64,000 nt of DNA from Metaclostridioides mangenotii (GTDB lineage: Bacteria > Bacillota > Clostridia > Peptostreptococcales > Peptostreptococcaceae): assembly GCF_018917235.1 (NCBI RefSeq), contig NZ_JAHLOF010000001.1:310001-374000 (forward strand). The letters are read 5' to 3'. The position numbers were made by a program, and so were the translations under genes. Shown here piece by piece: positions 54,778-63,124 of the stretch; the first letter of the stretch is position 1, and every line of letters begins with the position of its first letter. Below the pieces are notes generated by a model. That model did no database searches. It was not told the DNA's origin and worked only from the letters and a program-made list of their open reading frames with translations.

Positions 54778-54855
54778 TTTGCCCTCCTAATTACATTTGT
54801 TTTTTTTCTTTAACTTAAGTCCCTTAAACATTTTTAGTTATTTAATCTTAAAAAC

Positions 54856-55806
54856 CTATATCATTAATGCAGATGCCAATTCTTCTGCATCAATAGATGA
54901 TACATGTACATCTGCTCCCAACTCAAAACCTCCGAAATTAAATCTTCTAGGGATTATATGTATATGTGAATTATAATAATCCATTGAATCTATATTTTTA
55001 GGATGTGTATGAAAACATAAGTTAAACGGCATATAGCCATTTATTTCATATATATTCTTAAATAGTTTATTAAACGTTGTAGAAATCTCTTTTAAATCTG
55101 CATCCGTCAAATTTTCAAATTTAACGCCGTCTTTAAATATTACTCTTATTTCACCACTATATTTTGTCGCATATGGCACTATCACTATAAATGAACTCCC
55201 ATTGTATATAACCCTACTCTTGTGTTCAAGTTCTTCTTTAATGATGTCACTGTAAAGAGATCTTGCATTTTCTTTATAGTATTTTAGACCTATATTTAAT
55301 TCATTTTGAACCTCAGGTGGTACTAAGGACATAGACATAATTTGAGAATGGGGATGCATTAGTGATGCCCCAGCTTTTCTCAGGAAATTTTTAAATATAT
55401 TCACATATTCAACTTTTTCTTCCTGTATTAATGATTTATACCTATTTTTGTACATGATAAACATATCTTCAAACTCTTCTTCTGTCATATCGTAAAAGCT
55501 ACCATTATGCCTATAAGTGTCTACCATAACCTCATGCTTTCCAAATATTTGAGTCGATGATTCATCTATAATCGGGAACTTATTATACACTGATCTTACA
55601 AACCAATCTGAATCCCTTCTAATTTCATAAATTGGATCTGTAGTATATTTTTCATTACCTCTACAAAACGGACACCACTCACTGTATACCTCGGTTTCTT
55701 CTTGTTCTTCTATTTGATGTGAACTTTTGTCTAGCGGTCTTTTCATTCTATCCGCTGCAAAAATTATTAAATCATCCGTTATTTTGTCTATCCTTAACTC
55801 TTTCAT
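54856..55806 (-). CDS. GalT-like nucleotidyltransferase (HIT superfamily)
   Basis: A 316-residue protein of the galactose-1-phosphate uridylyltransferase type. WCPFCRGNEKYT carries the N-terminal zinc cysteines, YNKFPIIDE the substrate part, FLRKAGASLMHPHSQIM the HxH-S/Q active site (here HPHSQ) near residue 155, and CFHTHPKNIDSMDYYNSHIH the C-terminal zinc/histidine part. It may act on galactose-1-phosphate or another sugar-1-phosphate; no gal operon is nearby. ATG follows GAGGTGTA. Confidence 0.8.
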   Translation of the reverse strand: MKELRIDKITDDLIIFAADRMKRPLDKSSHQIEEQEETEVYSEWCPFCRGNEKYTTDPIYEIRRDSDWFVRSVYNKFPIIDESSTQIFGKHEVMVDTYRHNGSFYDMTEEEFEDMFIMYKNRYKSLIQEEKVEYVNIFKNFLRKAGASLMHPHSQIMSMSLVPPEVQNELNIGLKYYKENARSLYSDIIKEELEHKSRVIYNGSSFIVIVPYATKYSGEIRVIFKDGVKFENLTDADLKEISTTFNKLFKNIYEINGYMPFNLCFHTHPKNIDSMDYYNSHIHIIPRRFNFGGFELGADVHVSSIDAEELASALMI

Positions 55807-55936
55807 AAATACACCTCGTAAATTAAATTCTTTTCAATTATAAGTCTATTATATGTTATTTGTCATATTGATTAAATAGATATAATATATTTTACAATAT
55901 TGACAATTCCTAATTTTCTGTTTTTTCGACCTCAAT

Positions 55937-55965
55937 TTGTATTAATTATCTGACAAATATAAAAT
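55937..55965 (+). promoter_or_regulatory. Candidate promoter of the aminotransferase gene
   Basis: TTGTAT (55937-55942), 17-bp spacer and TAAAAT (55960-55965) about 125 bp upstream of the start codon. The match is moderate and other AT-rich possibilities exist. Confidence 0.4.
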
Positions 55966-56091
55966 TATATTTTAATTTATGCTGATTTTTAAATTATTCT
56001 GTGATATTATTAAGTTGTATATAAATATTTTTACGTTAGATACATAGAAAGACTTAATTACATTTTACTATTTTATTGGGAGGTATTTATT

Positions 56092-57294
56092 ATGAAGTAT
56101 TCTAAAAGATTAACATCTATGCAATCTTCTCCAATCAGAAGACTTGCACCTTATGCTAAAGCTGCTAAGGATAAAGGAACAAAGGTATATCACCTTAACA
56201 TAGGACAACCCGATATCAAAACTCCTCAAGGATTTTTTGATGCAGTAAAAGAATTTAAAAGTGAAGTTCTAGAGTATGCTGGATCTGAAGGTATTCCAGA
56301 GTTAATAGAAGCTTTACAAGATTACTACAAGACATATAATATTGAATTCGATAAAGATGAAATACTAGTAACAAATGGAGGAAGTGAAGCTTTACTATTC
56401 ACTATGATGGCAGTTTGTGATCCTGGTGATAACATCTTAGTTCCAGAGCCATTCTATACTAACTACAATGGATTTAGCCAATGTGTTAATGTCGAAATGA
56501 ATCCAGTTACTACTACTGCAGAAAACGGATTCCACTTACCAGCAAAAGCAGATATCGTAGCTAGATTAAATGATAATACCAGAGCAATACTAATATCTAA
56601 CCCAGGCAACCCTACAGGTGCTATATATACAAAAGATGAACTTCAAATGTTAGCCGATATAGCTAAAGAAAATGATCTATGGTTAATAGCTGATGAGGTA
56701 TACAGAGAGTTCGTTTACGATGGACTTGATTATACAAGCTGCGGTAACCTAACAGATATTCAAGATAGAGTTATAATAGTAGACAGTGTTTCTAAAAGAT
56801 ACAGTGCCTGTGGAGCAAGAATTGGTTCTGTAGCTTCTAAAAACAAAGGGCTTATAGCTGAAATATTAAAATTATGCCAAGGAAGACTTTGTGTGCCTAC
56901 ATTAGATCAAATAGGTGCTGTTGCACTTTACAAAACTCCTGCTTCATACTTCAAAGAAGTTAACGAAGAGTACAGAAAGAGAAGAGATGTTTTATACAAT
57001 GAATTAATAAAAGTTGACGGAGTAATATGTGAAAAACCAACTGGTGCTTTCTACATAGTTGCTAAACTTCCAGTTGAAAACGCTGAAGACTTCGCTATCT
57101 GGATGTTAAAAGAATTCAGTAAAGACAAGGCTACAGTAATGTTTACACCAGCTGAAGGATTTTACGCTACTCCAGGTTTAGGTAAAAACGAGATAAGACT
57201 TGCTTACATCCTTAACCAAACTGATTTACAAAATGCAGCTACACTTCTTAAAGAAGGCTTAGAGCAATATGTTGCATTAAATACTAAAGCTTAA
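56092..57294 (+). CDS. PLP-dependent aminotransferase (aspartate aminotransferase-like)
   Basis: A 400-residue fold-type I aminotransferase. LNIGQPDIKTPQGFFDAV opens it, LVTNGGSEALLFTMMAV near 100 has the PLP-phosphate loop, ISNPGNPTGAIYTKDEL near 170 the Asn, IADEVYREFVYDG the Asp/Tyr, and VDSVSKRYSACGARIGS near 235 the PLP lysine. The final ArgSite IRLAYIL binds the substrate carboxylate. Likely transaminates aspartate or related acidic/aromatic amino acids. The ATG follows GGGAGG, and a terminator follows. Confidence 0.9.
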   Translation: MKYSKRLTSMQSSPIRRLAPYAKAAKDKGTKVYHLNIGQPDIKTPQGFFDAVKEFKSEVLEYAGSEGIPELIEALQDYYKTYNIEFDKDEILVTNGGSEALLFTMMAVCDPGDNILVPEPFYTNYNGFSQCVNVEMNPVTTTAENGFHLPAKADIVARLNDNTRAILISNPGNPTGAIYTKDELQMLADIAKENDLWLIADEVYREFVYDGLDYTSCGNLTDIQDRVIIVDSVSKRYSACGARIGSVASKNKGLIAEILKLCQGRLCVPTLDQIGAVALYKTPASYFKEVNEEYRKRRDVLYNELIKVDGVICEKPTGAFYIVAKLPVENAEDFAIWMLKEFSKDKATVMFTPAEGFYATPGLGKNEIRLAYILNQTDLQNAATLLKEGLEQYVALNTKA

Positions 57295-57312
57295 TAAAAT
57301 TAAATAATATAT

Positions 57313-57344
57313 AAAGGAATACCTTAATAGGTATTCCTTTTGGT
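57313..57344 (+). terminator. Terminator after the aminotransferase gene
   Basis: AAAGGAATACCT pairs with AGGTATTCCTTT around TAAT, followed by TGGTTT. 12-bp perfect stem. Confidence 0.85.
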
Positions 57345-57372
57345 TTATTTAGATAATTACTATTTTCCTAAA

Positions 57373-57418
57373 TAAAATAATGGCTATTAAAAAACAAGTT
57401 TTAGTAGCCATTATTTTA
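57373..57418 (-). terminator. Terminator after purB
   Basis: TAAAATAATGGCTA and TAGCCATTATTTTA flank an 18-nt loop. It lies 37 bp past the purB stop on the minus strand. Confidence 0.75.
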
Positions 57419-57454
57419 TATATTTATCTTTCTATCTCGTTTTAATAAAAATAA

Positions 57455-58900
57455 CTATACACGTAAGTCAACATCCACTTTATCAAGTTGATCTTCATAG
57501 TCTTTTAAAGCAGGATCTACTACTTCTTTAATGAAATCATCTACTTGTTCACTGGCTCTTCCAGTAAAGTTCTTTGGATCCATTATTGATAATATTTCTT
57601 CTTTACTCATTTTAAATGAATCATTCTCAATTATTAATGATATAAGATTATTTTCTAAACCTTCATGTTTAACTCTGTAAGCAGCTTTCATTGAATATTC
57701 TCTTATAATCTCATGAAGCTCTTGTCTATCGCCACCTCTTTTAACAGCTTCCATAAGAATTGTCTCTGTAGCCATAAAAGGTAATTCTTCATTAACGTGC
57801 TTGTTTATCATATTTTCGTAAACTACTATGCCGTCTGTAACGTTTATTCCTATTTCAAGTATTGCATCAGCGGCCATAAACGCTTGTGGTATAGATAATC
57901 TCTTATTCGCTGAATCATCTAATGTTCTCTCTAGCCATTGAGTTGATTGCACCATAGCAGGGCTTAAAGATTCAGAAATTATATATTTGCTAAGTGAAGA
58001 TATTCTTTCACTTCTCATTGGATTTCTCTTATATGCCATAGCAGATGAACCTATTTGATTTTTCTCAAATGGCTCTTCAAGTTCTTTAAGGTGTTGTAAA
58101 AGCCTTATATCGTTAGTCATCTTGTGCATGCTCTGTGCAATTCCTGATAGTATACTAATCACTTGATAGTCAAGTTTTCTAGTATAAGTTTGTCCACTAA
58201 CTGCGTATGATGATTCATATCCCATCTTAGTACATACTATTTTATCTAATTCTTTAACTCTATCGTGATCTCCATCAAATAAACTTAAGAAACTAGCTTG
58301 AGTCCCAGTAGTACCTTTAACTCCTCTAAGCTTCATATTATCGAGTCTATAATTCATATCCTCTAAATCAAGTATAAGATCTTGTGCCCATAGACAAGCT
58401 CTCTTTCCTACAGTAGTTAATTGTGCTGCTTGGAAATGTGTAAATCCAAGAGTGGGAACATCCTTGTATTTTAGAGAAAATTTCTTTAAATTATTTATCA
58501 AATTAGCTAATTTAATTCTTAATAGCTTTAAAGCCTCTGTCATTTGTATTACATCAGTATTGTCACCAACATACGCAGAGGTAGCTCCCAAATGTATTAT
58601 ACCTTTAGCTTTTGGACACTGTAATCCATATGCTTTTACATGTGACATAACATCATGTCTAACTTCTTTTTCTATTTTTCTAGCTTCATCAAAATTTATA
58701 TTATCTATATTTCCTCTAAGCTCTTCAAGTTGCTCTTCAGTAATATTTAATCCTAGCTCATGCTCTCCTTCTGCTAGTGCAACCCATAATTTTCTCCATG
58801 TTGAGAATTTAAATTGAGGTGAAAATATATAACTCATATCTTTACTACAATATCTATCTGTCAATGGATTTGAATAAGTAGTATATTTATTGTCTACCAT
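57455..58900 (-). CDS. purB: Adenylosuccinate lyase
   Basis: A 481-residue member of the fumarase/aspartase superfamily acting twice in purine synthesis. Conserved regions are HLGATSAYVGDNTDVIQM, TLGFTHFQAAQLTTVGKRAC with the catalytic His, and QIGSSAMAYKRNPMRSERIS with the flexible catalytic Ser loop near residue 290. The long clade of PurB proteins (about 475-480 residues) fits. ATG after AGGAGGACTTATT. Monocistronic. Confidence 0.96.
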   Translation of the reverse strand: MVDNKYTTYSNPLTDRYCSKDMSYIFSPQFKFSTWRKLWVALAEGEHELGLNITEEQLEELRGNIDNINFDEARKIEKEVRHDVMSHVKAYGLQCPKAKGIIHLGATSAYVGDNTDVIQMTEALKLLRIKLANLINNLKKFSLKYKDVPTLGFTHFQAAQLTTVGKRACLWAQDLILDLEDMNYRLDNMKLRGVKGTTGTQASFLSLFDGDHDRVKELDKIVCTKMGYESSYAVSGQTYTRKLDYQVISILSGIAQSMHKMTNDIRLLQHLKELEEPFEKNQIGSSAMAYKRNPMRSERISSLSKYIISESLSPAMVQSTQWLERTLDDSANKRLSIPQAFMAADAILEIGINVTDGIVVYENMINKHVNEELPFMATETILMEAVKRGGDRQELHEIIREYSMKAAYRVKHEGLENNLISLIIENDSFKMSKEEILSIMDPKNFTGRASEQVDDFIKEVVDPALKDYEDQLDKVDVDLRV

Positions 58901-59023
58901 TAATAAGTCCTCCTAATATATTTAATTAATTATATCAACATAATAATTATATGAAATTTCACGAACAATAACAAGTATTTTTAGCTTTTTATTCATATTT
59001 TCTAATTATTAAATATCTATAAT

Positions 59024-59914
59024 CTATTTTTCTCCATCTATAATGTAATTAGCCTTTCCATCAGACATAAAATTTAAAACATATTTATACCTTTGGGCAT
59101 AGTGTTTATCACTCCAACCAAGTTTGTTTTTTAACTCTTCTTCATCAAGCCCAAACATCAGACTAATAGCTGCATAAGAGTGTCTAAAATCTCTAGCAGA
59201 ATACTGTGGCAGCTCTGCCATATCAAGAGCTTTCCTTACAATAATTCTTACATTTCTATCAGTAATAAAGTCGCTTTTTTGAGTTGTAAAAATAAAGCTA
59301 TCACAGTTATCAATCTTTTCACCTAAGCCTAAAGAAGCTCTATATTCTTCAAGCAAAAATAAAAGATATGGATGTATTAACATTGATCTTTCTTTTCTTC
59401 CCTTACCTAATTTTATATATATTTCACCATCAGAGCCTTTATATATATCTTTCCATTTTAGATTTACAAGCTCATTTAACAAACAACCTGTAGTAATTAA
59501 ACAAACTATAATAGCCCCATCCCTAAACTTTAACTTTGGAACTATGCTTAGAAGTTTATTTATCTCATCTATACTTAACACATCATCTTTATTTTTAATC
59601 CTAGTAACAGTAGGTTTTTCAACATTTCTAAAAGGATTAATTCTTATATATTTCTCTTTTTTTAGGTAGTTAAAATAACTATGTAGATAACTGTATACTT
59701 TCTCAGAAGTAGATTTAGCATAATTTTCTTTGATAAATTCCATAAACTTCTCACAATCATACTTATCTACATCTATAAAATTTTTTTCGCCTACAAATTT
59801 TTTAAACTGTGCAAGTTTTAAAAAATAATCATACTTTGTATTGGGACTCATCTTCACAGAAAAATTATTAAAAACTTCATACTCAAAATCTTCTAATACT
59901 TTTACATTGTTCAT
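59024..59914 (-). CDS. Tyrosine recombinase-like protein with a missing catalytic arginine
   Basis: About 296 residues with an N-terminal SAM-like core-binding domain (residues 10-95) and a C-terminal recombinase domain. Helix motif ITTGCLLNELVNLKWKDI would normally read TGxRxxEL, but Leu replaces the first catalytic Arg near residue 145. KLGKGRKERSMLIHP keeps the Lys; SARDFRHSYAAISL has the second Arg while its usual His is Arg; LGWSDKHYAQRYKYV has Trp in place of His and keeps the Tyr. Strand cutting is therefore doubtful. The start at 59914 follows GAAGGTGATTAT. No phage or integron gene is adjacent. Confidence 0.8.
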   Translation of the reverse strand: MNNVKVLEDFEYEVFNNFSVKMSPNTKYDYFLKLAQFKKFVGEKNFIDVDKYDCEKFMEFIKENYAKSTSEKVYSYLHSYFNYLKKEKYIRINPFRNVEKPTVTRIKNKDDVLSIDEINKLLSIVPKLKFRDGAIIVCLITTGCLLNELVNLKWKDIYKGSDGEIYIKLGKGRKERSMLIHPYLLFLLEEYRASLGLGEKIDNCDSFIFTTQKSDFITDRNVRIIVRKALDMAELPQYSARDFRHSYAAISLMFGLDEEELKNKLGWSDKHYAQRYKYVLNFMSDGKANYIIDGEK

Positions 59915-59996
59915 ATAATCACCTTCTACCATTACTTTCATCTTATACACTTACTATACCATAACTTAATTATACTTAAAATGAAATTTACTACTA

Positions 59997-60025
59997 TTGT
60001 TTACTTATCAATGCTATGATATTAT
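59997..60025 (+). promoter_or_regulatory. Candidate uppP promoter
   Basis: TTGTTT (59997-60002), 17-bp spacer, TATTAT (60020-60025), about 70 bp before the uppP start. Reasonable vegetative promoter match. Confidence 0.5.
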
Positions 60026-60093
60026 AAATTAGTAAACTTAGCATATAATGACTATTAAGAAAAGATTAGAATTAAGTATTGGGGGTAGAAAAT

Positions 60094-60918
60094 TTGGAAG
60101 GATTCAGTATAATAGAAATACTTAAAGCAGTTGTTTTAGGTATCGTTCAGGGAATCACAGAGTGGTTACCAGTTAGCAGTACAGGGCATATGATATTGGT
60201 TGATGAGTTTATTAAACTAAACTTCTCTACTACTTTTATAAATACATTTTTAGTAGTAATACAATTTGGTTCAATTCTTGCCGTATTATTGATTTTCTTT
60301 AAAAAATTAAATCCTTTTGATAAGGAGAAGACACCTGCACAGAAAAATGAAACCATAGACTTATGGATAAAAGTAATAATAGCTATAATTCCATCAGGAA
60401 TAATAGGAGTATTATTTGAAGACAAAATAGATGCATTATTCTTTAACTCTACCGTTGTAGCAATTGCGCTGATAGTGTACGGTATAATTATGATAATGTT
60501 GGAAAGTAGAAATAAAAAACCTAAGTACAACAACTTTAAAGACGTTACATATAAATTGGCTTTTGCAATAGGTATATTTCAGTGTTTAGCACTTATACCA
60601 GGAACATCAAGATCTGGATCTACTATAATAGGAGCTGTCTTACTTGGGACTTCAAGATTTGTAGCCGCTGAGTTTTCATTCTTTATGGCAATACCGACGA
60701 TGTTAGGTGCCAGTGCATTAAAGCTTTTGAAAACTGGATTTGCTTTTACAGGATTTGAATGGCTTATACTACTAATCGGATCAGTAGTAGCATTCTTAGT
60801 TTCTGTAGTGGTAATAAAACTTTTTATGGATTATATCAAAAAACACGACTTCAAACCATTTGGTTATTACCGTATCGTATTAGGTATAATCGTATTGGCT
60901 TATTTCTTTATTTTTTAA
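60094..60918 (+). CDS. uppP: Undecaprenyl-diphosphatase (UppP/BacA)
   Basis: About 274 residues with eight membrane segments. VLGIVQGITEWLPVSSTGHM (BacA first motif) is near residue 20; the second, IPGTSRSGSTIIGAVLLG, is near residue 170. It recycles the lipid carrier for cell-wall synthesis by cutting undecaprenyl diphosphate, and overexpression gives bacitracin resistance in other species. Start TTG 60094 follows GGGGGT by 7 nt; the open frame begins five codons earlier at 60079, within the ribosome binding site. Confidence 0.93.
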   Translation: MEGFSIIEILKAVVLGIVQGITEWLPVSSTGHMILVDEFIKLNFSTTFINTFLVVIQFGSILAVLLIFFKKLNPFDKEKTPAQKNETIDLWIKVIIAIIPSGIIGVLFEDKIDALFFNSTVVAIALIVYGIIMIMLESRNKKPKYNNFKDVTYKLAFAIGIFQCLALIPGTSRSGSTIIGAVLLGTSRFVAAEFSFFMAIPTMLGASALKLLKTGFAFTGFEWLILLIGSVVAFLVSVVVIKLFMDYIKKHDFKPFGYYRIVLGIIVLAYFFIF

Positions 60919-60934
60919 GAACTGGTTATAAAGA

Positions 60935-61052
60935 GACAGGTGATGTAGTAATTCGTAACGTCGATATAAATATAATGTAATCTAGCAATCGTACCTTGCT
61001 TGTTATTAAATTATATTTATATCGACGCTACGCTCGACTATTTCACCTGTCC
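60935..61052. repeat. Long imperfect hairpin (about 118 bp)
   Basis: GACAGGTGA/TTCACCTGTC at the ends and GTCGATATAAATATAA/TTATATTTATATCGAC inside form two strong stems, linked by partly paired arms; the loop contains AGCAA-TTGCT. The right arm is followed by CCCTTTTTCTTTTT, so it could also end uppP transcripts. Size matches the elements at 10735 and 61098. Confidence 0.7.
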
Positions 61053-61097
61053 CTTTTTCTTTTTGAAAGTTAAAAGGGCTATCTTTATTTCATGGAA

Positions 61098-61220
61098 GTT
61101 AAAAGGGCTGTTGTTTGGCATAATGTTGAATTTGATTTGTGGTAGATGTCTGGCGCGGTTCGATAGCCAGCCTACCTCAAATCATGTATCAATGTTATGA
61201 CAATCAACAGCCCTTTTAAC
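61098..61220. repeat. Long hairpin with perfect 16-bp ends (123 bp)
   Basis: GTTAAAAGGGCTGTTG (61098-61113) pairs exactly with CAACAGCCCTTTTAAC (61205-61220). Internal arms (61114-61145 and 61172-61204) match at about three quarters of positions, and CTGGC/GCCAG closes the tip. AAGTTAAAAGGGCT also occurs as a direct repeat at 61067-61080, next to the element's end at 61096. It ends 10 bp before the helicase gene. Confidence 0.75.
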
Positions 61221-61229
61221 AACATCCCT

Positions 61230-63014
61230 CTACTTAGAATCAACAATCAATTTTATCAAATCGCTACCTTCTTCGTTAAATGTCGTTACAATTTTTAAAC
61301 AGTTTGAAGCTCTACTTAAAGCTAAGTAAATCTTGTTTAAATCTCCTACAAAGTCATTGATTTGATATTCTTGGTCATTTTCGTTTATAGTTTGGTTATA
61401 AAGCATCTCCAACTCACAAACGATTGCTGCTTTATACTCTAGACTCTTAATAGTATAAATATTAGATAGAGTAACCCCCATCTTTTTACTTAAGTTAGTC
61501 AAATTTTCATCTGCATATATATACGGTATACCCGATGCCTCAAATGCTTTTTTCAACATATACTGAAAGTATATTGTATTTCCATTTTTCAGTTTTTTCT
61601 TATTATATGGATATATTACAGCTATTTCTTCGTGTTTTATACCAAGCTTTGTTGTAAGGTACTCAATTTCCCAAATAACGGAGCTTATTTGGTCATCGAG
61701 GTCACTAACCTTAATTATATCCACCGAGCTATCCAAAGTCCTTATAGCATCCATTTTGTAGAAGATATCATGATTTATATTTTTCTTTAAATTTCTTATA
61801 AATTTGTTTGAGTTATCTGCAAACTTATTTATAAATTCTGCTATATCTTTTGTGTGTCTATAGTTAAATGTTAAAAATAACTTTTCATTAAATTCTATGT
61901 TTTCATATGGAGTTTTAAATATATTAAGATTATTTGAGATATTTAAAGAACCACATGAATAAATGTTGAATATATATTTAGTTTTATACAAAAATTCTTG
62001 TATAAATTTTATATCATCATCTGCAAAACACTCTGCTTCATCTATAAATATTCCTTTGAACATATTTTTATTTTTTATTATATTTTCAGCTTGTTTGACT
62101 AAATTTTTAAATGTTTTCTCATAATCATTTTTTAACATAGTATAGTCAAGTATTAGACTATATTTTTTAGTTAGTTTAAATATAAATGACCCAAATGTAT
62201 GAACTTCTAAGTTGTGGTTGTCCTTATATAGTATCTCAAGTAGTTCTCTTAATTCATTGCATGACTGCTTATTGTGAGTAAATATTAGAAAATTATGATG
62301 TGGATACACTTTTGCTAATTTTATGGCTCTAGAAACCATTATTGATGTTTTACCAGTACCCGAAGCTCCTTCTATTAAAGAGTCGCCATAGTTTATAGAT
62401 ATAGCATCTTTAATTTGACTCTCTTCCATCATAGTAGCTGTATACTCATAGTCATCATTATAAAAAGAAATTTTTTTGAATTTTTCATTTAGATGCAAAG
62501 AATCATTTATTAGATAGTACTCTGAGCAAACTTCTAATAAATATAAATTTAAGCTCACTTCATTGTTCTCTTTTGGTAAGTATTCATCTAAAGATTCCTC
62601 TTCATTTATCAATTGTAAAAACTTAATTTTATCTATAACATGATTTTTAACAAAATCATCAAACCCAAAACTATCGTGAATTTCTACATAAGGCATGACG
62701 AATACATAATTATAACTTATATTTCTAAAATTGAGGTTCATTTTATTTTTCAAAAGATCAAATTCCTCGTCCATAACTTCTATCAGTTCTTCTTCCAATA
62801 TTGAGAATATATCTTCAGTAGTTTCTACAAATTTTATGAATAAAGGTTTATTGTCTTTTATATACAATAAATCAGTATTTATCCCTTTAAAAGGAGTAAC
62901 CTTTGGAATAATCTTAGAATTTTTATCTAACTCTAATATTTCAAAAAAACTTTTTTCAATTTCTTTAATCTTTAGGGCATCTAATTGGGATCTTATATCT
63001 ACATATTGAATCAC
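61230..63014 (-). CDS. Superfamily I (UvrD-like) helicase with degenerate nuclease-like N terminus
   Basis: A 594-residue protein. Residues 1-130 resemble a NERD-type nuclease region (GINTDLLYIKDNKPLFIKF) but lack the usual E-x-K. The helicase core has Walker A LIEGASGTGKTSIMV near residue 215, motif Ia FLIFTHNKQSCNELRELL, motif II IFIDEAECFADDD near 325, motif III-like TFNYRHTKDIAEFIN near 390 and motif VI IYLALSRASNCLKIVT near the end. Function is unknown; similar helicases act in DNA repair or anti-phage defence, but no partner gene is nearby. ATT/ATG start at 63014 follows AAGGAGGTAG. Confidence 0.82.
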   Translation of the reverse strand: MIQYVDIRSQLDALKIKEIEKSFFEILELDKNSKIIPKVTPFKGINTDLLYIKDNKPLFIKFVETTEDIFSILEEELIEVMDEEFDLLKNKMNLNFRNISYNYVFVMPYVEIHDSFGFDDFVKNHVIDKIKFLQLINEEESLDEYLPKENNEVSLNLYLLEVCSEYYLINDSLHLNEKFKKISFYNDDYEYTATMMEESQIKDAISINYGDSLIEGASGTGKTSIMVSRAIKLAKVYPHHNFLIFTHNKQSCNELRELLEILYKDNHNLEVHTFGSFIFKLTKKYSLILDYTMLKNDYEKTFKNLVKQAENIIKNKNMFKGIFIDEAECFADDDIKFIQEFLYKTKYIFNIYSCGSLNISNNLNIFKTPYENIEFNEKLFLTFNYRHTKDIAEFINKFADNSNKFIRNLKKNINHDIFYKMDAIRTLDSSVDIIKVSDLDDQISSVIWEIEYLTTKLGIKHEEIAVIYPYNKKKLKNGNTIYFQYMLKKAFEASGIPYIYADENLTNLSKKMGVTLSNIYTIKSLEYKAAIVCELEMLYNQTINENDQEYQINDFVGDLNKIYLALSRASNCLKIVTTFNEEGSDLIKLIVDSK

Positions 63015-63075
63015 TTATAACTACCTCCTTATGTTATAAATAATTATAACATTAAAACTAAGCTTTTATATAAAA

Positions 63076-63115
63076 AACCACAATAAATAGAATGATATCT
63101 ATAAATTGTGGTCTT
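63076..63115 (-). terminator. Terminator of rny
   Basis: AACCACAATAAATAG and CTATAAATTGTGGTCTT form a stem with two internal mismatches. On the minus strand a U run (TTTTTTATA) follows. It lies just past the stop of rny. Confidence 0.8.
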
Positions 63116-63124
63116 TACTTCTAA

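Noticed and set aside
59024..59914. Integrase belonging to the tail cluster
   Set aside because: It is 16 kb away with many housekeeping genes between and lacks a catalytic arginine.
60759..61200. Two short plus-strand ORFs over uppP's end and the hairpins
   Set aside because: They lie out of frame with uppP or within inverted repeats and lack ribosome binding sites and protein-like composition.
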